Shown: piece by piece, positions 16,435 through 25,775 of the stretch
Position numbering within the stretch: the stretch's first letter is position 1
Layout of the letters: every line of letters begins with the position of its first letter
Source: Aliirhizobium smilacinae
GTDB lineage: Bacteria > Pseudomonadota > Alphaproteobacteria > Rhizobiales > Rhizobiaceae
NCBI RefSeq assembly: GCF_006335145.1
Contig: NZ_VDMN01000009.1
Span: forward strand, 95,669-159,668
Direction: 5' to 3'
DNA length: 64,000 nucleotides
Notes under the pieces: model-generated
Told to the model about the DNA's origin: nothing
The model's input: the letters and a program-made list of their open reading frames with translations, nothing else
The model's database searches: none
Program-made: the position numbers and the translations under genes

Positions 16435-17799
16435 ATGTCGGATCCCAACTTCAATTCGCCCAATTATGGCTCGCTGGATGGTGATGCGTCGCTCGGCGGA
16501 CCGGTCAGACGGGCCGGGATCGGGCTGATGCGCCCATTCGCAGTGGTTGCGGCGATCGCCGGTGTTGTTGTTGTTCTCTACTTTCTCCTTTCCAGCGGCG
16601 AACTGGAGCAGGTTGTCGACAACACGCCGCGCGAAGAATTCCGCCCAGTGCAGACGCCCCGAAACGAGGGGTTCAGAACACCCGCACCGCCGCCATTGCC
16701 GACCGTTCAGGTGCCGGAGGCGCCGCCTCCTCCACCGCCACCGCCGCCGGCCCCCGTCGTGCCGACTGCTGCCCCCGCACTTCCGCCGGCGGAGGTCGAT
16801 TGCACGAGAGGCAAGAATCCAGACAATCCCCGTTGCATTGAGCTCGCCCGCCAGGCCAAGCTTCTCGAGCGCGTGCGGTCCTCGGCCATGGTCTTCGACA
16901 AGACGAATGAGGCCCAAGGTGCTGCGCAGGCCACGACCTCAGGGGCGGGTGCCGCGCCATTCGGCATGGGGTCGGCGTCGGGTGCTGATGCCGCACCCGC
17001 ATCCGACAATGGCGGCGCAGTCGATGGCGCCAATGATCGTGACAGGGCTTTCCTCAAGGCAATGGGCGGGCAGGGGGTACAGGTCTCGGTTGCCACCGAG
17101 AACCGTCGGACCGACGCATGGATTCCGCAAGGCACGATGATTCGTGGAACGCTGGAGACCGCCATCAATTCCGATCTTGCCGGGATGGTGAAGGGGGGCG
17201 TGCGGGAAGACGTCTACTCCTTCGACGGCCGACGGATCCTGATTCCCGCTGGTTCGTCGCTGATCGGAGACTACAAATCCGGCGTCGAGCGTGGGCAGGA
17301 GCGGATCCTGATCGTCTGGACGAGGATGATCCGTGGTGATGGGGTCTCGGTGCAGCTCGGCTCTTACGGAACAGACCGGCTTGGGCGCTCGGGCATGACC
17401 GGGAGTGTCGACCGGAAATACTGGGAGCGGTTCGGGCCGCCGGCGCTGATGACCCTGATCGGAGGCGCCACCCAATACATCGCGCAGCTCGGTCAAAAGG
17501 ACAACCAGTACATCACCGTGGTCAACAGTGACGGAAGCGTTACGCAGGTCCCTCAAAACAGCGGCGACACATCCCAGGATCGCGCCCGTCAGATCGCTGC
17601 CGAGACGATCGCATCCGGCATCCAGCAACTGGGTACTGAAGCATTCCAGGATAGCCGCAACGTTCGTCCGACCATCCATGTCCGCCAAGGCTCCGACATA
17701 AATGTCTTTGTCACACGCGACCTCGATTTCGCCGGCCTTTATCCCGATCCGGTCCGCGAGGAGTTTGATCGGTTGCGCAGGCAAAGAGGTGGCAAATGA
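16435..17799 (+). CDS. virB10: VirB10 core complex protein
   Basis: 454 residues. A cytoplasmic N-terminus, one span at about 37-56 (FAVVAAIAGVVVVLYFLL), a Pro-rich periplasmic spacer (PPPPPPPPPAP around residues 97-110), then the conserved TrbI/VirB10 beta-barrel domain (IPQGTMIRGTLETAINSDLAG, GRRILIPAGSSLIGDYKSG, ERFGPPALMTLIGG). VirB10 spans both membranes and senses ATP energy from the ATPases. The end overlaps virB11 by four bases. Confidence 0.96.
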   Translation: MSDPNFNSPNYGSLDGDASLGGPVRRAGIGLMRPFAVVAAIAGVVVVLYFLLSSGELEQVVDNTPREEFRPVQTPRNEGFRTPAPPPLPTVQVPEAPPPPPPPPPAPVVPTAAPALPPAEVDCTRGKNPDNPRCIELARQAKLLERVRSSAMVFDKTNEAQGAAQATTSGAGAAPFGMGSASGADAAPASDNGGAVDGANDRDRAFLKAMGGQGVQVSVATENRRTDAWIPQGTMIRGTLETAINSDLAGMVKGGVREDVYSFDGRRILIPAGSSLIGDYKSGVERGQERILIVWTRMIRGDGVSVQLGSYGTDRLGRSGMTGSVDRKYWERFGPPALMTLIGGATQYIAQLGQKDNQYITVVNSDGSVTQVPQNSGDTSQDRARQIAAETIASGIQQLGTEAFQDSRNVRPTIHVRQGSDINVFVTRDLDFAGLYPDPVREEFDRLRRQRGGK

Positions 17800-18845
17800 A
17801 CGCCCGTCCCGCAATCTCGGCAGAGCACCATTTCCTGGCCGAAGCCTTGGAGCCGATCCGGCGATTTCTCGATGATCCGGGCATTGTCGAGATATCCTGC
17901 CAGGCCAATGATGAGGTCTGGCTGGAGAAGATCGGCCATCTCGCCATGGTGAGGGAGCGGGTCGAAGGTCTCCACCAGGAGGCGATCCGCCACATGGCTT
18001 CCCGGGCGGCATCCTTCACGAAGCAGACGGTCAATGCCGAAAACCCGTTGCTGTCGGCAACGCTGACAGGCGGGGAGCGTGTCCAGTTCGTGCTCAACCC
18101 GACGTCTGCGACCGGCCATGCGTTTTCGATCCGCAAGCAGTTCATCCGCCGCTTCGATCTGAACGACTATGAACGGGCCGGCGCCTTCCGCTTCACCAAG
18201 GTCACCGGTAACGACTATATCGATGACGTCGACATCGAACTGTCCCGGCTTCTGCGGGCTCGACAGGTCCGAGCTTTCCTCGAACTCGCGGCGATGAACC
18301 ATCGAAGCATGCTGATCTCTGGCGGCACATCGACCGGCAAGACCACTTTTCTCAACACGATGCTGACCGCTATCCCCAATCAGGAGCGGTTCATCCTGAT
18401 GCAGGACACCGCAGAGCTCGACACTCGCCAGGACAATGTCGTGTCACTGCTCGTCTCGAAAGGTGGGCAGGGGGAGGCGAAGGTGACGATGGGCGATCTT
18501 CTCGCCACCGCGTTGCGCCTGAGGCCCGACCGAATTTTCATGGGAGAGCTGCGAGGTGACGAGGCGTTCGACTTCCTCAATGCCATCAATACGGGTCACC
18601 CCGGCTCGATGTCGACCATCCATGCGAACTCGCCGCATCACGCCTTCAATCGCCTGTCGACGCTGGTGCTCAACAGCAATGTGCGCATGGAGCGGGATGA
18701 TATCATTCGTTACATCCGCTCCATCATTCCGATCGTGGTCCAGCTGAAGAAGAGTGATGCCATCGGCGGCCGCGGCGTCAGCGAGATCTATTTTGCCGAT
18801 GAGGTCGATGAAGATGGCAAACGTATCCACGCCCACCGAGATTGA
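17796..18845 (+). CDS. virB11: VirB11 traffic ATPase
   Basis: 349 residues. Hexameric secretion ATPase of the GspE/VirB11 family. The Walker A motif GGTSTGKTTF is at about 175-184, the Asp box QDTAELD follows, and Walker B and His box are seen in DRIFMGELRGDEAF and GHPGSMSTIHANS. The N-terminal domain occupies about 1-150. It overlaps virB10 by four bases, and its end overlaps the virD4 start by about 38 bases. Confidence 0.97.
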   Translation: MNARPAISAEHHFLAEALEPIRRFLDDPGIVEISCQANDEVWLEKIGHLAMVRERVEGLHQEAIRHMASRAASFTKQTVNAENPLLSATLTGGERVQFVLNPTSATGHAFSIRKQFIRRFDLNDYERAGAFRFTKVTGNDYIDDVDIELSRLLRARQVRAFLELAAMNHRSMLISGGTSTGKTTFLNTMLTAIPNQERFILMQDTAELDTRQDNVVSLLVSKGGQGEAKVTMGDLLATALRLRPDRIFMGELRGDEAFDFLNAINTGHPGSMSTIHANSPHHAFNRLSTLVLNSNVRMERDDIIRYIRSIIPIVVQLKKSDAIGGRGVSEIYFADEVDEDGKRIHAHRD

Positions 18846-21531
18846 GCGCCCGAAGTGGTCAGGCCTGCAGAACGCGTCGCCGCTTACCTTTCCATTCGCC
18901 ATCATCGGTGCGGCCGGCCTGTGGCTCTTCGTATTTGCGATGATATACGACGCCTATATCGTCTCGTTTGGACAGGGGTCCTATTTCGACTACGTCGGTG
19001 TGGTGCGCTTTACCGACGCCATGCGCTACACTTGGTCGATCATCCACACGAGAAATACCGTCGGGCTTTCTGTCCTCGCCTTAGCGCTATCCTCGCCGTT
19101 CCTGTTCTTCGTTTTGAGCCTTTGGATGCTGAAGGCGGGACGGGCCTTCTCGCGCAAGATCCTCTATCTGCTTCACGTCCGGTCGATGTTCAGTCTGATC
19201 GCGCTGACTGCGATGATTTTTGCCGCCGCCTATGCCGGCGCCATCGTCTACGGCATCGCCTTCTACGTGGTCGCGACCAAGGCAGGTGAACACGTCGCAA
19301 TCGCCAGCTATTATGGCAACCACCTTGCCGCCATGTATCAAGCCCCCTTCGGTGCGACGGACGCGGCTGGAGCCTATCAGAAACCCTCCCGCCAGACCGT
19401 CTTTGCGGCGCTGGCCGGGCTTGCCGCTGCAGGAGCCCTTGTCGGTTTTCCAATCGGGGCCGCCATTCAGAAGCGTCAGCGGATGATCATGGGCCGGGCG
19501 AGGCTTGCGACGCTGAAGGATGCCGCCGATTTTCGATTGCGAGACAAGCATGGCATCGTGCTTGGCCTGAAACAGGGCCTGCTTCTGCGCAATGATGGCG
19601 ACCAGCATGTCATGGTCATCGGATCGCCCGGGCAAGGTAAATCGCGCAGCTTCGTCATCCCGACGATGATGAGCTTTGAAGGGTCGCAGGTCGTGCTCGA
19701 TATGAGCGGCGAGCTTTTCGATGAGACCTCGGGCTACCTTAAGGACAAAGGCTACGACATCTTTCTTCTGGCCCCGGGCTCCCGATTTACCGATGGCTAT
19801 AATCCGCTTGATCTGATCAGCACCGAGCCGAACCAGCGGATCACTGACCTGCAGAAGCTGACGCAAATGCTGCTTCCCGAGCGGCTTCGCTCGGACTCCT
19901 CGGATTTCTGGGAAGAGAGTGCCAGGATCCTGCTGACGGCGATGCTCGGCTTCGTCCTCGAATGCCCCGATACCCGCAAATCGCTGAGCGAGCTCTATCG
20001 CATCCTCAACTCCATGTCCGACGAACGGAAGGCGATCGTCCAGCTCCTGGAAAATTACGAGGCGGTGCTCTCGGACCAGACCCGAATGCAGCTGACAAAA
20101 TTCGCCGGGCGCCATGAGAAGCTCGGCGAAGGGATCGCTGCGGAAATCGTCGCCAAGCTCAATTTTCTGCAGAACCCCATGGTCGAGGCACTTACATCGA
20201 TCACCACGATCCCCATCGACGGGATCAGAAAGCGCAAGCTCGCCATCTTCATCCAGGCGGACTGGAACGCCATCCAGATCTACGAGCGGCTGATCTCGAT
20301 GTTCATCCAGCAAATGGCCGACAAGCTCGTGCAGCTCGGGCCATTGCCGAACGGCGAGCACGAGGTCCTGATGATGCTCGACGAATTCGGCAATGGCGGC
20401 CGCATCGACACCGTGCTGACGCTCGCGCCGCTCATTCGCAAGAATGGGGTTCGCTTTGTCTTCATCCTTCAGGACGGCGCCCAGCTTGAACGCCTCTATC
20501 AAAGGTCCGGCCAGAAGATCCTGATGGGGGCTTCGACGATCAAGCTGTTCATGAACTTCCAGAACCCGGAGGATGCGGCCGCGGTGTCCATGGCGGCGGG
20601 CAAGACCACGGAATGGGTCGAGCATTCCTCTTATTCGCATCGCCATGGCCGAAGGCAGCGCTCAATCTCGAAAGTCCCGGTGTCTGTCGATCTGCTTTCC
20701 GTCAACACGCTGATGATGATGAAGCCGGAAGAAGCAATTCTGCAGGTGACTGGAATGCCATTGATGCGGATTATGAAGCTTGATTCCGGCGGAGAACGCA
20801 TGTTTGCCAAGGTACAAAGGTTCAAATCAATGACAAAGCCCTGTATGGAGCCGATCGAGTGGACGATCGAGCATGGCGGCCAACCTGCCTTAGGTGACGA
20901 TGATGCACCAACAGCGCCGGGGTATAGGCTGCAAGACCCGCGATTTACCGTAAAGAATGGCGTGCGGCAGGTTTATATTTCCTCCCTTGACGAGCTTCGC
21001 CAGCGTCTTGATCTCGACGAAACACGGGACGTCGGCGTAGCGGAAGCTGAGCAGTCAGCGAAGATTCCGGATCCCAACTCGAAAACGAAGCGCCCCACTT
21101 CCGGACGAGGGAGGCAATTCAGGAAATCCGAGCCACCGCCTGCGAGCAAGGGCAGGATCGATCCTGAGATTGACGAGGAGACGTTGGTTCAGAAGATCTA
21201 TCCTGGCGCCCCAGATGACCGGAATGAGGTGACAGTATCCGAGCCAACTTCCTCTGCTGAGGTGAGCCTACCACGACGTAGCTTGCCGGTCCTACGGCGG
21301 CAGGATGTCAAGGAGGTCTTTGGCAAGGATATCGAAGCCCTTAACCAGGTGTTATTCCAGCGGACAGATGACAGTTCGATTGACGTGCTTGAGCTCAACA
21401 AGGACGTCGACCTGCTGATCCAACGTTTGTCCGATCGGCTATCGGACGACGACTCGAGGAAATATCTGCGAGCGTTTGCCGAGGCCGCCCGCGATCCTTT
21501 GGGCGAGGATTGTGCACCCGTCGAGCCTTAG
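18808..21531 (+). CDS. virD4: VirD4 type IV coupling protein with long C-terminal extension
   Basis: About 907 residues from ATG 18808 (ATG 18814 is an alternative). Coupling proteins deliver the relaxase-DNA complex to the channel. Four hydrophobic spans lie in the first 215 residues, then the TraG/VirD4 ATPase with Walker A GSPGQGKSRSF at about 272 and Walker B MMLDEFGNGGR at about 521. After residue 700 about 200 residues follow that are Pro/Ser/Glu rich, then a helical end (DIEALNQVLF, LIQRLSDRLS). The usual length is about 650, so this tail is an extension that may select substrates (inference). Last gene of the operon. Confidence 0.95.
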   Translation: MKMANVSTPTEIERPKWSGLQNASPLTFPFAIIGAAGLWLFVFAMIYDAYIVSFGQGSYFDYVGVVRFTDAMRYTWSIIHTRNTVGLSVLALALSSPFLFFVLSLWMLKAGRAFSRKILYLLHVRSMFSLIALTAMIFAAAYAGAIVYGIAFYVVATKAGEHVAIASYYGNHLAAMYQAPFGATDAAGAYQKPSRQTVFAALAGLAAAGALVGFPIGAAIQKRQRMIMGRARLATLKDAADFRLRDKHGIVLGLKQGLLLRNDGDQHVMVIGSPGQGKSRSFVIPTMMSFEGSQVVLDMSGELFDETSGYLKDKGYDIFLLAPGSRFTDGYNPLDLISTEPNQRITDLQKLTQMLLPERLRSDSSDFWEESARILLTAMLGFVLECPDTRKSLSELYRILNSMSDERKAIVQLLENYEAVLSDQTRMQLTKFAGRHEKLGEGIAAEIVAKLNFLQNPMVEALTSITTIPIDGIRKRKLAIFIQADWNAIQIYERLISMFIQQMADKLVQLGPLPNGEHEVLMMLDEFGNGGRIDTVLTLAPLIRKNGVRFVFILQDGAQLERLYQRSGQKILMGASTIKLFMNFQNPEDAAAVSMAAGKTTEWVEHSSYSHRHGRRQRSISKVPVSVDLLSVNTLMMMKPEEAILQVTGMPLMRIMKLDSGGERMFAKVQRFKSMTKPCMEPIEWTIEHGGQPALGDDDAPTAPGYRLQDPRFTVKNGVRQVYISSLDELRQRLDLDETRDVGVAEAEQSAKIPDPNSKTKRPTSGRGRQFRKSEPPPASKGRIDPEIDEETLVQKIYPGAPDDRNEVTVSEPTSSAEVSLPRRSLPVLRRQDVKEVFGKDIEALNQVLFQRTDDSSIDVLELNKDVDLLIQRLSDRLSDDDSRKYLRAFAEAARDPLGEDCAPVEP

Positions 21532-21743
21532 GCAGGCCAGTCTGCCGCAAGCGGCCGATATGCATTCGGTATCCGGCATGTTTGCAATCGGGCAGGTTTC
21601 GAGATCCCCATCTTCAGGCAGGTCGCAAAGTCGCGCGCATGACTGCCTCGAGGAACGAGGTGCGGAATATCTCTGCACCGAAGCACGTCTCCAATAGCCG
21701 TCGATAACGAGCCGATTTGATTCGTTCGAAGCGTGGCCAGGCC

Positions 21744-23102
21744 TTACGATATGGCGGTTGGATGACGGATGTGTTCGATCACCCAGGCCAGTAGGCGGCG
21801 CGCTGACGTGACAGCCTGATCCTTGGCAAGATCCGAGGGGGTGAGCAGAAAGACCGGCCCGATCTGCTCCATCCGCGGCAATGTCTTTGCCTTCGCAGCT
21901 TGGTATTCTTCTGTTTCCATGCCCATCGCCTCGATGATGAGCGTTGTGCACGGATTATCTCGATAGGTAGCCTCGATGACGAAGTCTGGTCGGCATAAGC
22001 CGTTTCGCGCCTCTAATGCAAAGAGCGGTTTGACGATCCGGATCCGCAAGTCCGGCAGCATTTCGAAAAGAGCGTCCTGCAGCCAGAACAGCAAGTGTGA
22101 CACTTGTCGTTCGAAGCCCGATTCGATCGGGAAGAGCGTTTCGGAATTGTAGACAGGCTGGGCATAAGCCTGGATCGCCCTGGCCGGCCCGTTATCGTCA
22201 TCTTCGAAATCGGCGTTGAGCAAAACCAGATACGGTCCCCTATGCGCTGGATCGCCCCGGAGCGGTTGTCGAACCTTGCCCATGACATCGAGCACTCGAG
22301 CAGAGGATGCCGGCATAATAGACTGCGCAGATACGCTCGTGGCGTAAAGGAGCATAAACCCGGTGCGTCTGACTGCTGGAGGCCAGTCTTTGCGCGACGC
22401 GGAGAGCAAGCCCTGCCATCGGCTGTCGGCATCCCAGTAATCCGCAGCCCAGGTCGATATCAGTGCATTGAAGGTCCAGGTCCGTAACACTCTGAAATGC
22501 TTTGCCGCGGTGCGAAATCTCGAGATCTGGTTCTTGAGAGAAAACTCAGGCCGATCCTGCAACGGTGGGATGATGTTGATTTGTGCCTTGTCGAGAACGC
22601 GCCACAGAATGGTCCCGAGCCTCGATGGGCGATCATTTCTCTCAGCTGACCGCGGCAGCCCTCGTTCTGATAGATTGGCAAGGCGATCGGGGATAGCAGG
22701 TAGCGGATCGACATGGCGCCTGTCAGATTTCGGCATTGGGCGGATATGAAATTGGTGGTCGATCAGCGCCGGGCTGCTATCCTTGTCGATATGAAATGGA
22801 CAGGAGGAGGCGTGGTTGGGTCGCCATTCATCGTGATGATCATCTAGTCTCTTTGACTTTAATCGCCGCAGCGTGAAGGTACGCTCCTGCCGGATCGGCG
22901 CCAGCAAGGGCTGGAACGGCTCGGTCACGCAGTCACAGGCGATCCAACCGTCCATAACCTTTGCCCGTCGGATCACCGCAAGGGCGACAGCCTCGTCTTC
23001 CCTAGACGCCGCATTGCCATACCAGGCACGAAGAGCGGTTCCTTCATGACTCGTGAGCGTCTCTAGGTGGTGGCCGGGGCTATTGCGAACGACGATCCGC
23101 AT
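21744..23102 (-). CDS. Large hypothetical protein, possibly DUF1173-like, with nuclease-like C-terminus
   Basis: 452 residues, soluble. The N-terminal part has a possible zinc site: C56 and C58 in IACDCV, then H97, C101 and H104 in NHASSCPFH. The middle (FSLKNQISRFRTAAKHFRVL, NALISTWAADYW) resembles the plasmid-borne DUF1173 family as I remember it. The C-terminal part has RPDFVIEATY (371-380) and IIEAMGM (389-395), a spacing like PD-(D/E)XK nucleases but with Met in place of the usual Lys. Converges with virD4; the 94-aa gene at 23399 lies 12 bases upstream in the same direction. A role in transfer is inferred from position only. Confidence 0.75.
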   Translation of the reverse strand: MRIVVRNSPGHHLETLTSHEGTALRAWYGNAASREDEAVALAVIRRAKVMDGWIACDCVTEPFQPLLAPIRQERTFTLRRLKSKRLDDHHDEWRPNHASSCPFHIDKDSSPALIDHQFHIRPMPKSDRRHVDPLPAIPDRLANLSERGLPRSAERNDRPSRLGTILWRVLDKAQINIIPPLQDRPEFSLKNQISRFRTAAKHFRVLRTWTFNALISTWAADYWDADSRWQGLLSASRKDWPPAVRRTGFMLLYATSVSAQSIMPASSARVLDVMGKVRQPLRGDPAHRGPYLVLLNADFEDDDNGPARAIQAYAQPVYNSETLFPIESGFERQVSHLLFWLQDALFEMLPDLRIRIVKPLFALEARNGLCRPDFVIEATYRDNPCTTLIIEAMGMETEEYQAAKAKTLPRMEQIGPVFLLTPSDLAKDQAVTSARRLLAWVIEHIRHPTAIS

Positions 23103-23114
23103 CTCGCGATACCG

Positions 23115-23399
23115 TCAATAGCCAAGCAGCCATAGGCAATATCCGAAATAGCCGACGCCAGCCGCAGCCGCCAATGATACCGCCATCTCAATCCAGACCA
23201 CGCCGGAGCGATGGTTTTCAACACGGGCATCTTCAATGAGAAAGGACAGGATTACGAAAACCGGCACTGTCATCGTGTAACCCAACGTCAGTACATCGGC
23301 AGTGGCAAGCTTAGCGCAGATGAAGACGACTGCGAAAATGGCGATTGCACCGAAAAGGCTTCGAACCTGGATGCGGTAGCTTCGTGGCTCAAATAACAT
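23115..23399 (-). CDS. Small membrane protein, 94 aa
   Basis: 94 residues with three hydrophobic spans: LFGAIAIFAVVFICAKL (about 14-31), LGYTMTVPVFVILSFLI (39-55) and MAVSLAAAAGVGYFGYCLWLL (72-92), with short charged loops. This fits a small inner-membrane protein. It ends 12 bases before the large gene at 23102 and is probably cotranscribed with it. No family recognised; entry exclusion or immunity functions are possible for small membrane proteins beside transfer genes, but nothing specific is seen. Confidence 0.65.
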   Translation of the reverse strand: MLFEPRSYRIQVRSLFGAIAIFAVVFICAKLATADVLTLGYTMTVPVFVILSFLIEDARVENHRSGVVWIEMAVSLAAAAGVGYFGYCLWLLGY

Positions 23400-23752
23400 T
23401 GCTCACTTCCTTTCTTTGTGCGTCTTTTGCGTGTGACCGGCTAAACAACACGGATGATCCTAACGACGGTCAAACAGGCCGGTGTCTGCGCCTTCACGAG
23501 CTATCGACAACACGTTCGGTCACATGGTGCTATTGCGAGAATCTGTCACCCCGGTGTAAGCAGTCGCAAATGTGTTGAAGCTGGTCGTGGACGCAGAGGG
23601 ATAAGCAGTTTCAGCTTCTGTGGTAATTCTGGCCTTGGGTGTGTCATGATCCGTGAAAACTCTCTGTCTTTGCAGGATCGCGACTTCCTCTGTCGGCCGG
23701 GAGTTGCACGTTACCGTTCGGCGAAAGCATGTCATTTGGGAGAAGGCCGCAG
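23400..23752. other. Intergenic region, no gene recognised
   Basis: 353 bases between divergent genes. Short open frames cross it but none has a ribosome site or recognisable protein. It must hold the promoters of the minus-strand pair and of the XRE regulator. The palindromic operator seen elsewhere is not present here. Confidence 0.5.
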
Positions 23753-24088
23753 ATGGGGCGTGTGAAAGCAAACGAGTTCGCCGGGTGGATCGACATCTCG
23801 GTGGTGGAAACACTTCCCCTTTCGGATCGGCTCGCAATTGGCTTGGATCGGCTGAAACGTATGCGGGGAGCGACAAATAAGGAACTCGCTGAGCCGCTCG
23901 GCTTTACGGAATCGTATATGTCGCAGGTCATGCGCGGAATGCGTGACGTCAAATTATCCACTCTCGACAAGATGGCGAAGGAATGGAATGTCAGCATCGA
24001 GGAACTCCTGACCGTCACTGAAGCCGATCTCCCGCGCGTTGCTGCCTTGCTGGCGCAGCGCAAGAAAAAGAGCGTTCTTCCTGACTGA
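23753..24088 (+). CDS. XRE-family DNA-binding regulator, 111 aa
   Basis: The ATG at 23753 is preferred for its GAGAAGG ribosome site; an ATG 24 bases upstream is in frame. The helix-turn-helix is at about residues 40-75 (ATNKELAEPLGFTESYMSQVMRG, then LSTLDKMAKEWNVSIEELL), the Cro/CI fold. The C-terminal end is basic (RKKKS). It is the only helix-turn-helix gene within the transfer region and is the best candidate in the window for the factor binding the three palindromic operators, though no direct evidence links them. Confidence 0.85.
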   Translation: MGRVKANEFAGWIDISVVETLPLSDRLAIGLDRLKRMRGATNKELAEPLGFTESYMSQVMRGMRDVKLSTLDKMAKEWNVSIEELLTVTEADLPRVAALLAQRKKKSVLPD

Positions 24089-24104
24089 TGCAACATCTGA
24101 GCGC

Positions 24105-24692
24105 CTAGTGGTTTAGATTGAACCAGAACCTCTGCTTCACGCCCTCATCGTTCAGAATGTCGAAAAAATAAGGATCTGCCCGGCGAGGCCGCGGTGTTGT
24201 AATCTGCTGCAGGCAGCCATCGTTGCCATCCCCATAAACTTCACGGGTAATCGCCCCAGCGTCCTGCATGCTGACGTCTCGATTGCCTGAAGACTGACAG
24301 ACATTGATGGTCCTGGTGCACTGATCTGGTTCGCCTTGCCAATCATTGTCCCCTTGCGGGCTATATCCGATCGTCGTACCAGCTGGACACTCTTCGTAGA
24401 CCTCATGTCCGGGTTTGCCGGCGTTCGCTTCGTGACAGATCGGCCATGAGAAGCCCGGCCTTTTCATCGCGGAGATCAGTTTTGTCATGGGCGGAACGCA
24501 ATAGGCGACACCATGCCAAGACGGATTTTGCGAGGCCGCGCAGAGCAAGACCTGACATCCCCAGGACGCGTCTTCCGATTTGGCCGATGTTGCGATGAAC
24601 ACCAGCCCCGAGCTGACCAGCGCGGCGACAGCAGGCTGCATCCGTTTCACCCTCTGGCTCCATTTCTTCCTCTTGTAGCTGCTCCTAGCCAT
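24105..24692 (-). CDS. Secreted cysteine-rich protein, 195 aa
   Basis: An Arg/Lys-rich N-terminus is followed by a hydrophobic export segment (AVAALVSSGLVFIATSA); the ATG at 24641 with GAGGG upstream is an alternative start. The mature part contains at least nine cysteines (GCQVLLC, AYCVPP, ICHEAN, EECPAG, QCTRT, NVCQSS, GCLQQI), implying a disulfide-bonded periplasmic or secreted protein. The C-terminal block DPYFFDILNDEGVKQRFWFN looks conserved. It lies downstream of the thermonuclease-like operon and is probably its last gene. No domain recognised. Confidence 0.7.
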   Translation of the reverse strand: MARSSYKRKKWSQRVKRMQPAVAALVSSGLVFIATSAKSEDASWGCQVLLCAASQNPSWHGVAYCVPPMTKLISAMKRPGFSWPICHEANAGKPGHEVYEECPAGTTIGYSPQGDNDWQGEPDQCTRTINVCQSSGNRDVSMQDAGAITREVYGDGNDGCLQQITTPRPRRADPYFFDILNDEGVKQRFWFNLNH

Positions 24693-24835
24693 CGCGGACT
24701 TTGGCGGAATGAAAGCAGTGCAGGCCGCTTATTACAGCGGTTGCGTTGAGAATATCGATGTATGTTGCCTCCGGGATTGCCTTGCGCGGCCTGCACCGCG
24801 GCGATCAGCCATACAACAGACGATCTCGCCGACAT
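24647..24835 (-). CDS. Doubtful small gene, 62 aa
   Basis: The ATG follows the stop of the 24839 gene by three bases with GAGGG upstream, so coupled translation is plausible. The first 20 residues (SSVVWLIAAVQAAQGN) are hydrophobic, the rest is Arg/Asn rich, and the end overlaps the start of the 24692 gene by 46 bases. No similarity recognised. It may be spurious. Confidence 0.25.
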   Translation of the reverse strand: MSARSSVVWLIAAVQAAQGNPGGNIHRYSQRNRCNKRPALLSFRQSPRWLGAATRGRNGARG

Positions 24836-24838
24836 GGC

Positions 24839-25153
24839 TCAGTATCCCTCGATACCAAGCCGTCTCAGGACGGCGGTGGGATCAGTCTCGCACTCGCGTT
24901 TCCAGTCTTGATGCTGAACGCACGCATAGGCGTATTGACTAAGATCGGCCGACGACAGATCGGCAATGCGGTTGCCGACCGCTTTCCATTGCTGAACTTC
25001 GGCCGGATCGCAGCCGGATCCTGCGGCTCCGCAGACGTCAGGGTCGCGCTGCTGGATCTGTGAGGACGTGACAGCGTCCTGCGCCTGCGCGACCATCCCG
25101 CTCGACGAACCCAGGACAATTGCAGTCGAAAGAACTATGAGAAAGCGACGCAT
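24839..25153 (-). CDS. Small secreted protein, 104 aa
   Basis: The start at 25153 has GGAGG upstream and lies one base after the stop of the thermonuclease-like gene. A signal peptide ends near VAQAQDAV (about residue 26). The mature 78 residues carry four cysteines (DVCGAAG, SGCDPAE, YACVQH, RECETD), probably two disulfides, and end LRRLGIEGY. It sits in the accessory transfer operon 27108-24839. Small secreted Cys-paired proteins of this kind are frequent beside virB systems, but I cannot name the family. Confidence 0.7.
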   Translation of the reverse strand: MRRFLIVLSTAIVLGSSSGMVAQAQDAVTSSQIQQRDPDVCGAAGSGCDPAEVQQWKAVGNRIADLSSADLSQYAYACVQHQDWKRECETDPTAVLRRLGIEGY

Positions 25154-25154
25154 C

Positions 25155-25775
25155 TCAGCCTCCATGCGCATTGTTGATATCATCAGTCTGTTTGGCGACC
25201 GGCAAAGGGAGGGGTAGACCGGGCACGGGTTCGGACCGCTCGGGATCTTGCCCTGCAGCTTTTGTCATCGGCGCCGAATAGAGCCAGGGCGGAGGGAGAG
25301 TCGGCGACGACCATACACCATAGCCCAGCCCCCGCGCTTTCCTCTCTATATCGAAATAGGCCGGCACCTTGGGTTCGTCGCGATAATTGAACGCATATCC
25401 GATGCCCTCCGCGATCGCGGTTGCTGCAAGGTTTGTCTCTCCGACAAAGCAGTGGGCGATGAGGACCTTGTTTCGATCGCGACCGACAGGCGCGCAATTG
25501 ACGTCCTGCCCAAGTGTTCTCAGTATCATCCACGCCCGAGATACTTGGCCAGCCGGCCAAGAGACACTTTCGCTGGTTGCCATCTGATCGAGGCGTGGCG
25601 CTTCAAATCCGGCCAGTCGTACGAGCTGTTTTGTTCTGACGAACTCTAAGGTCGTGCTATCGACGATCTGAACCTCCCCATAAATCTGGCGCGGCAGATC
25701 GGTTGGCCGGGATTGAGCCATCAATGGAAGGGGCAGGATAGTGAAGACGATCAGCATCCCCGAAGCGATCCTCAT
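25155..25775 (-). CDS. Secreted thermonuclease-fold protein, degenerate
   Basis: 206 residues with a signal peptide ending at MAQSR. A staphylococcal-nuclease-like (TNase) domain spans about 30-160: GEVQIVDSTTLEFV, VRLAGFEAPRLDQ, RNKVLIAHCFVGETNLAATAIAEGIGYAF and the typical end DIERKARGLGYGVWSS. In active nucleases the second motif reads like RLxGIDaPE; here it is GFEAPR, so a metal/catalytic acidic residue appears lost. The Pro-rich tail (PGLPLPLPV) is unusual. It overlaps the next upstream gene by four bases. Periplasmic, probably non-catalytic or altered (inference). Confidence 0.75.
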   Translation of the reverse strand: MRIASGMLIVFTILPLPLMAQSRPTDLPRQIYGEVQIVDSTTLEFVRTKQLVRLAGFEAPRLDQMATSESVSWPAGQVSRAWMILRTLGQDVNCAPVGRDRNKVLIAHCFVGETNLAATAIAEGIGYAFNYRDEPKVPAYFDIERKARGLGYGVWSSPTLPPPWLYSAPMTKAAGQDPERSEPVPGLPLPLPVAKQTDDINNAHGG

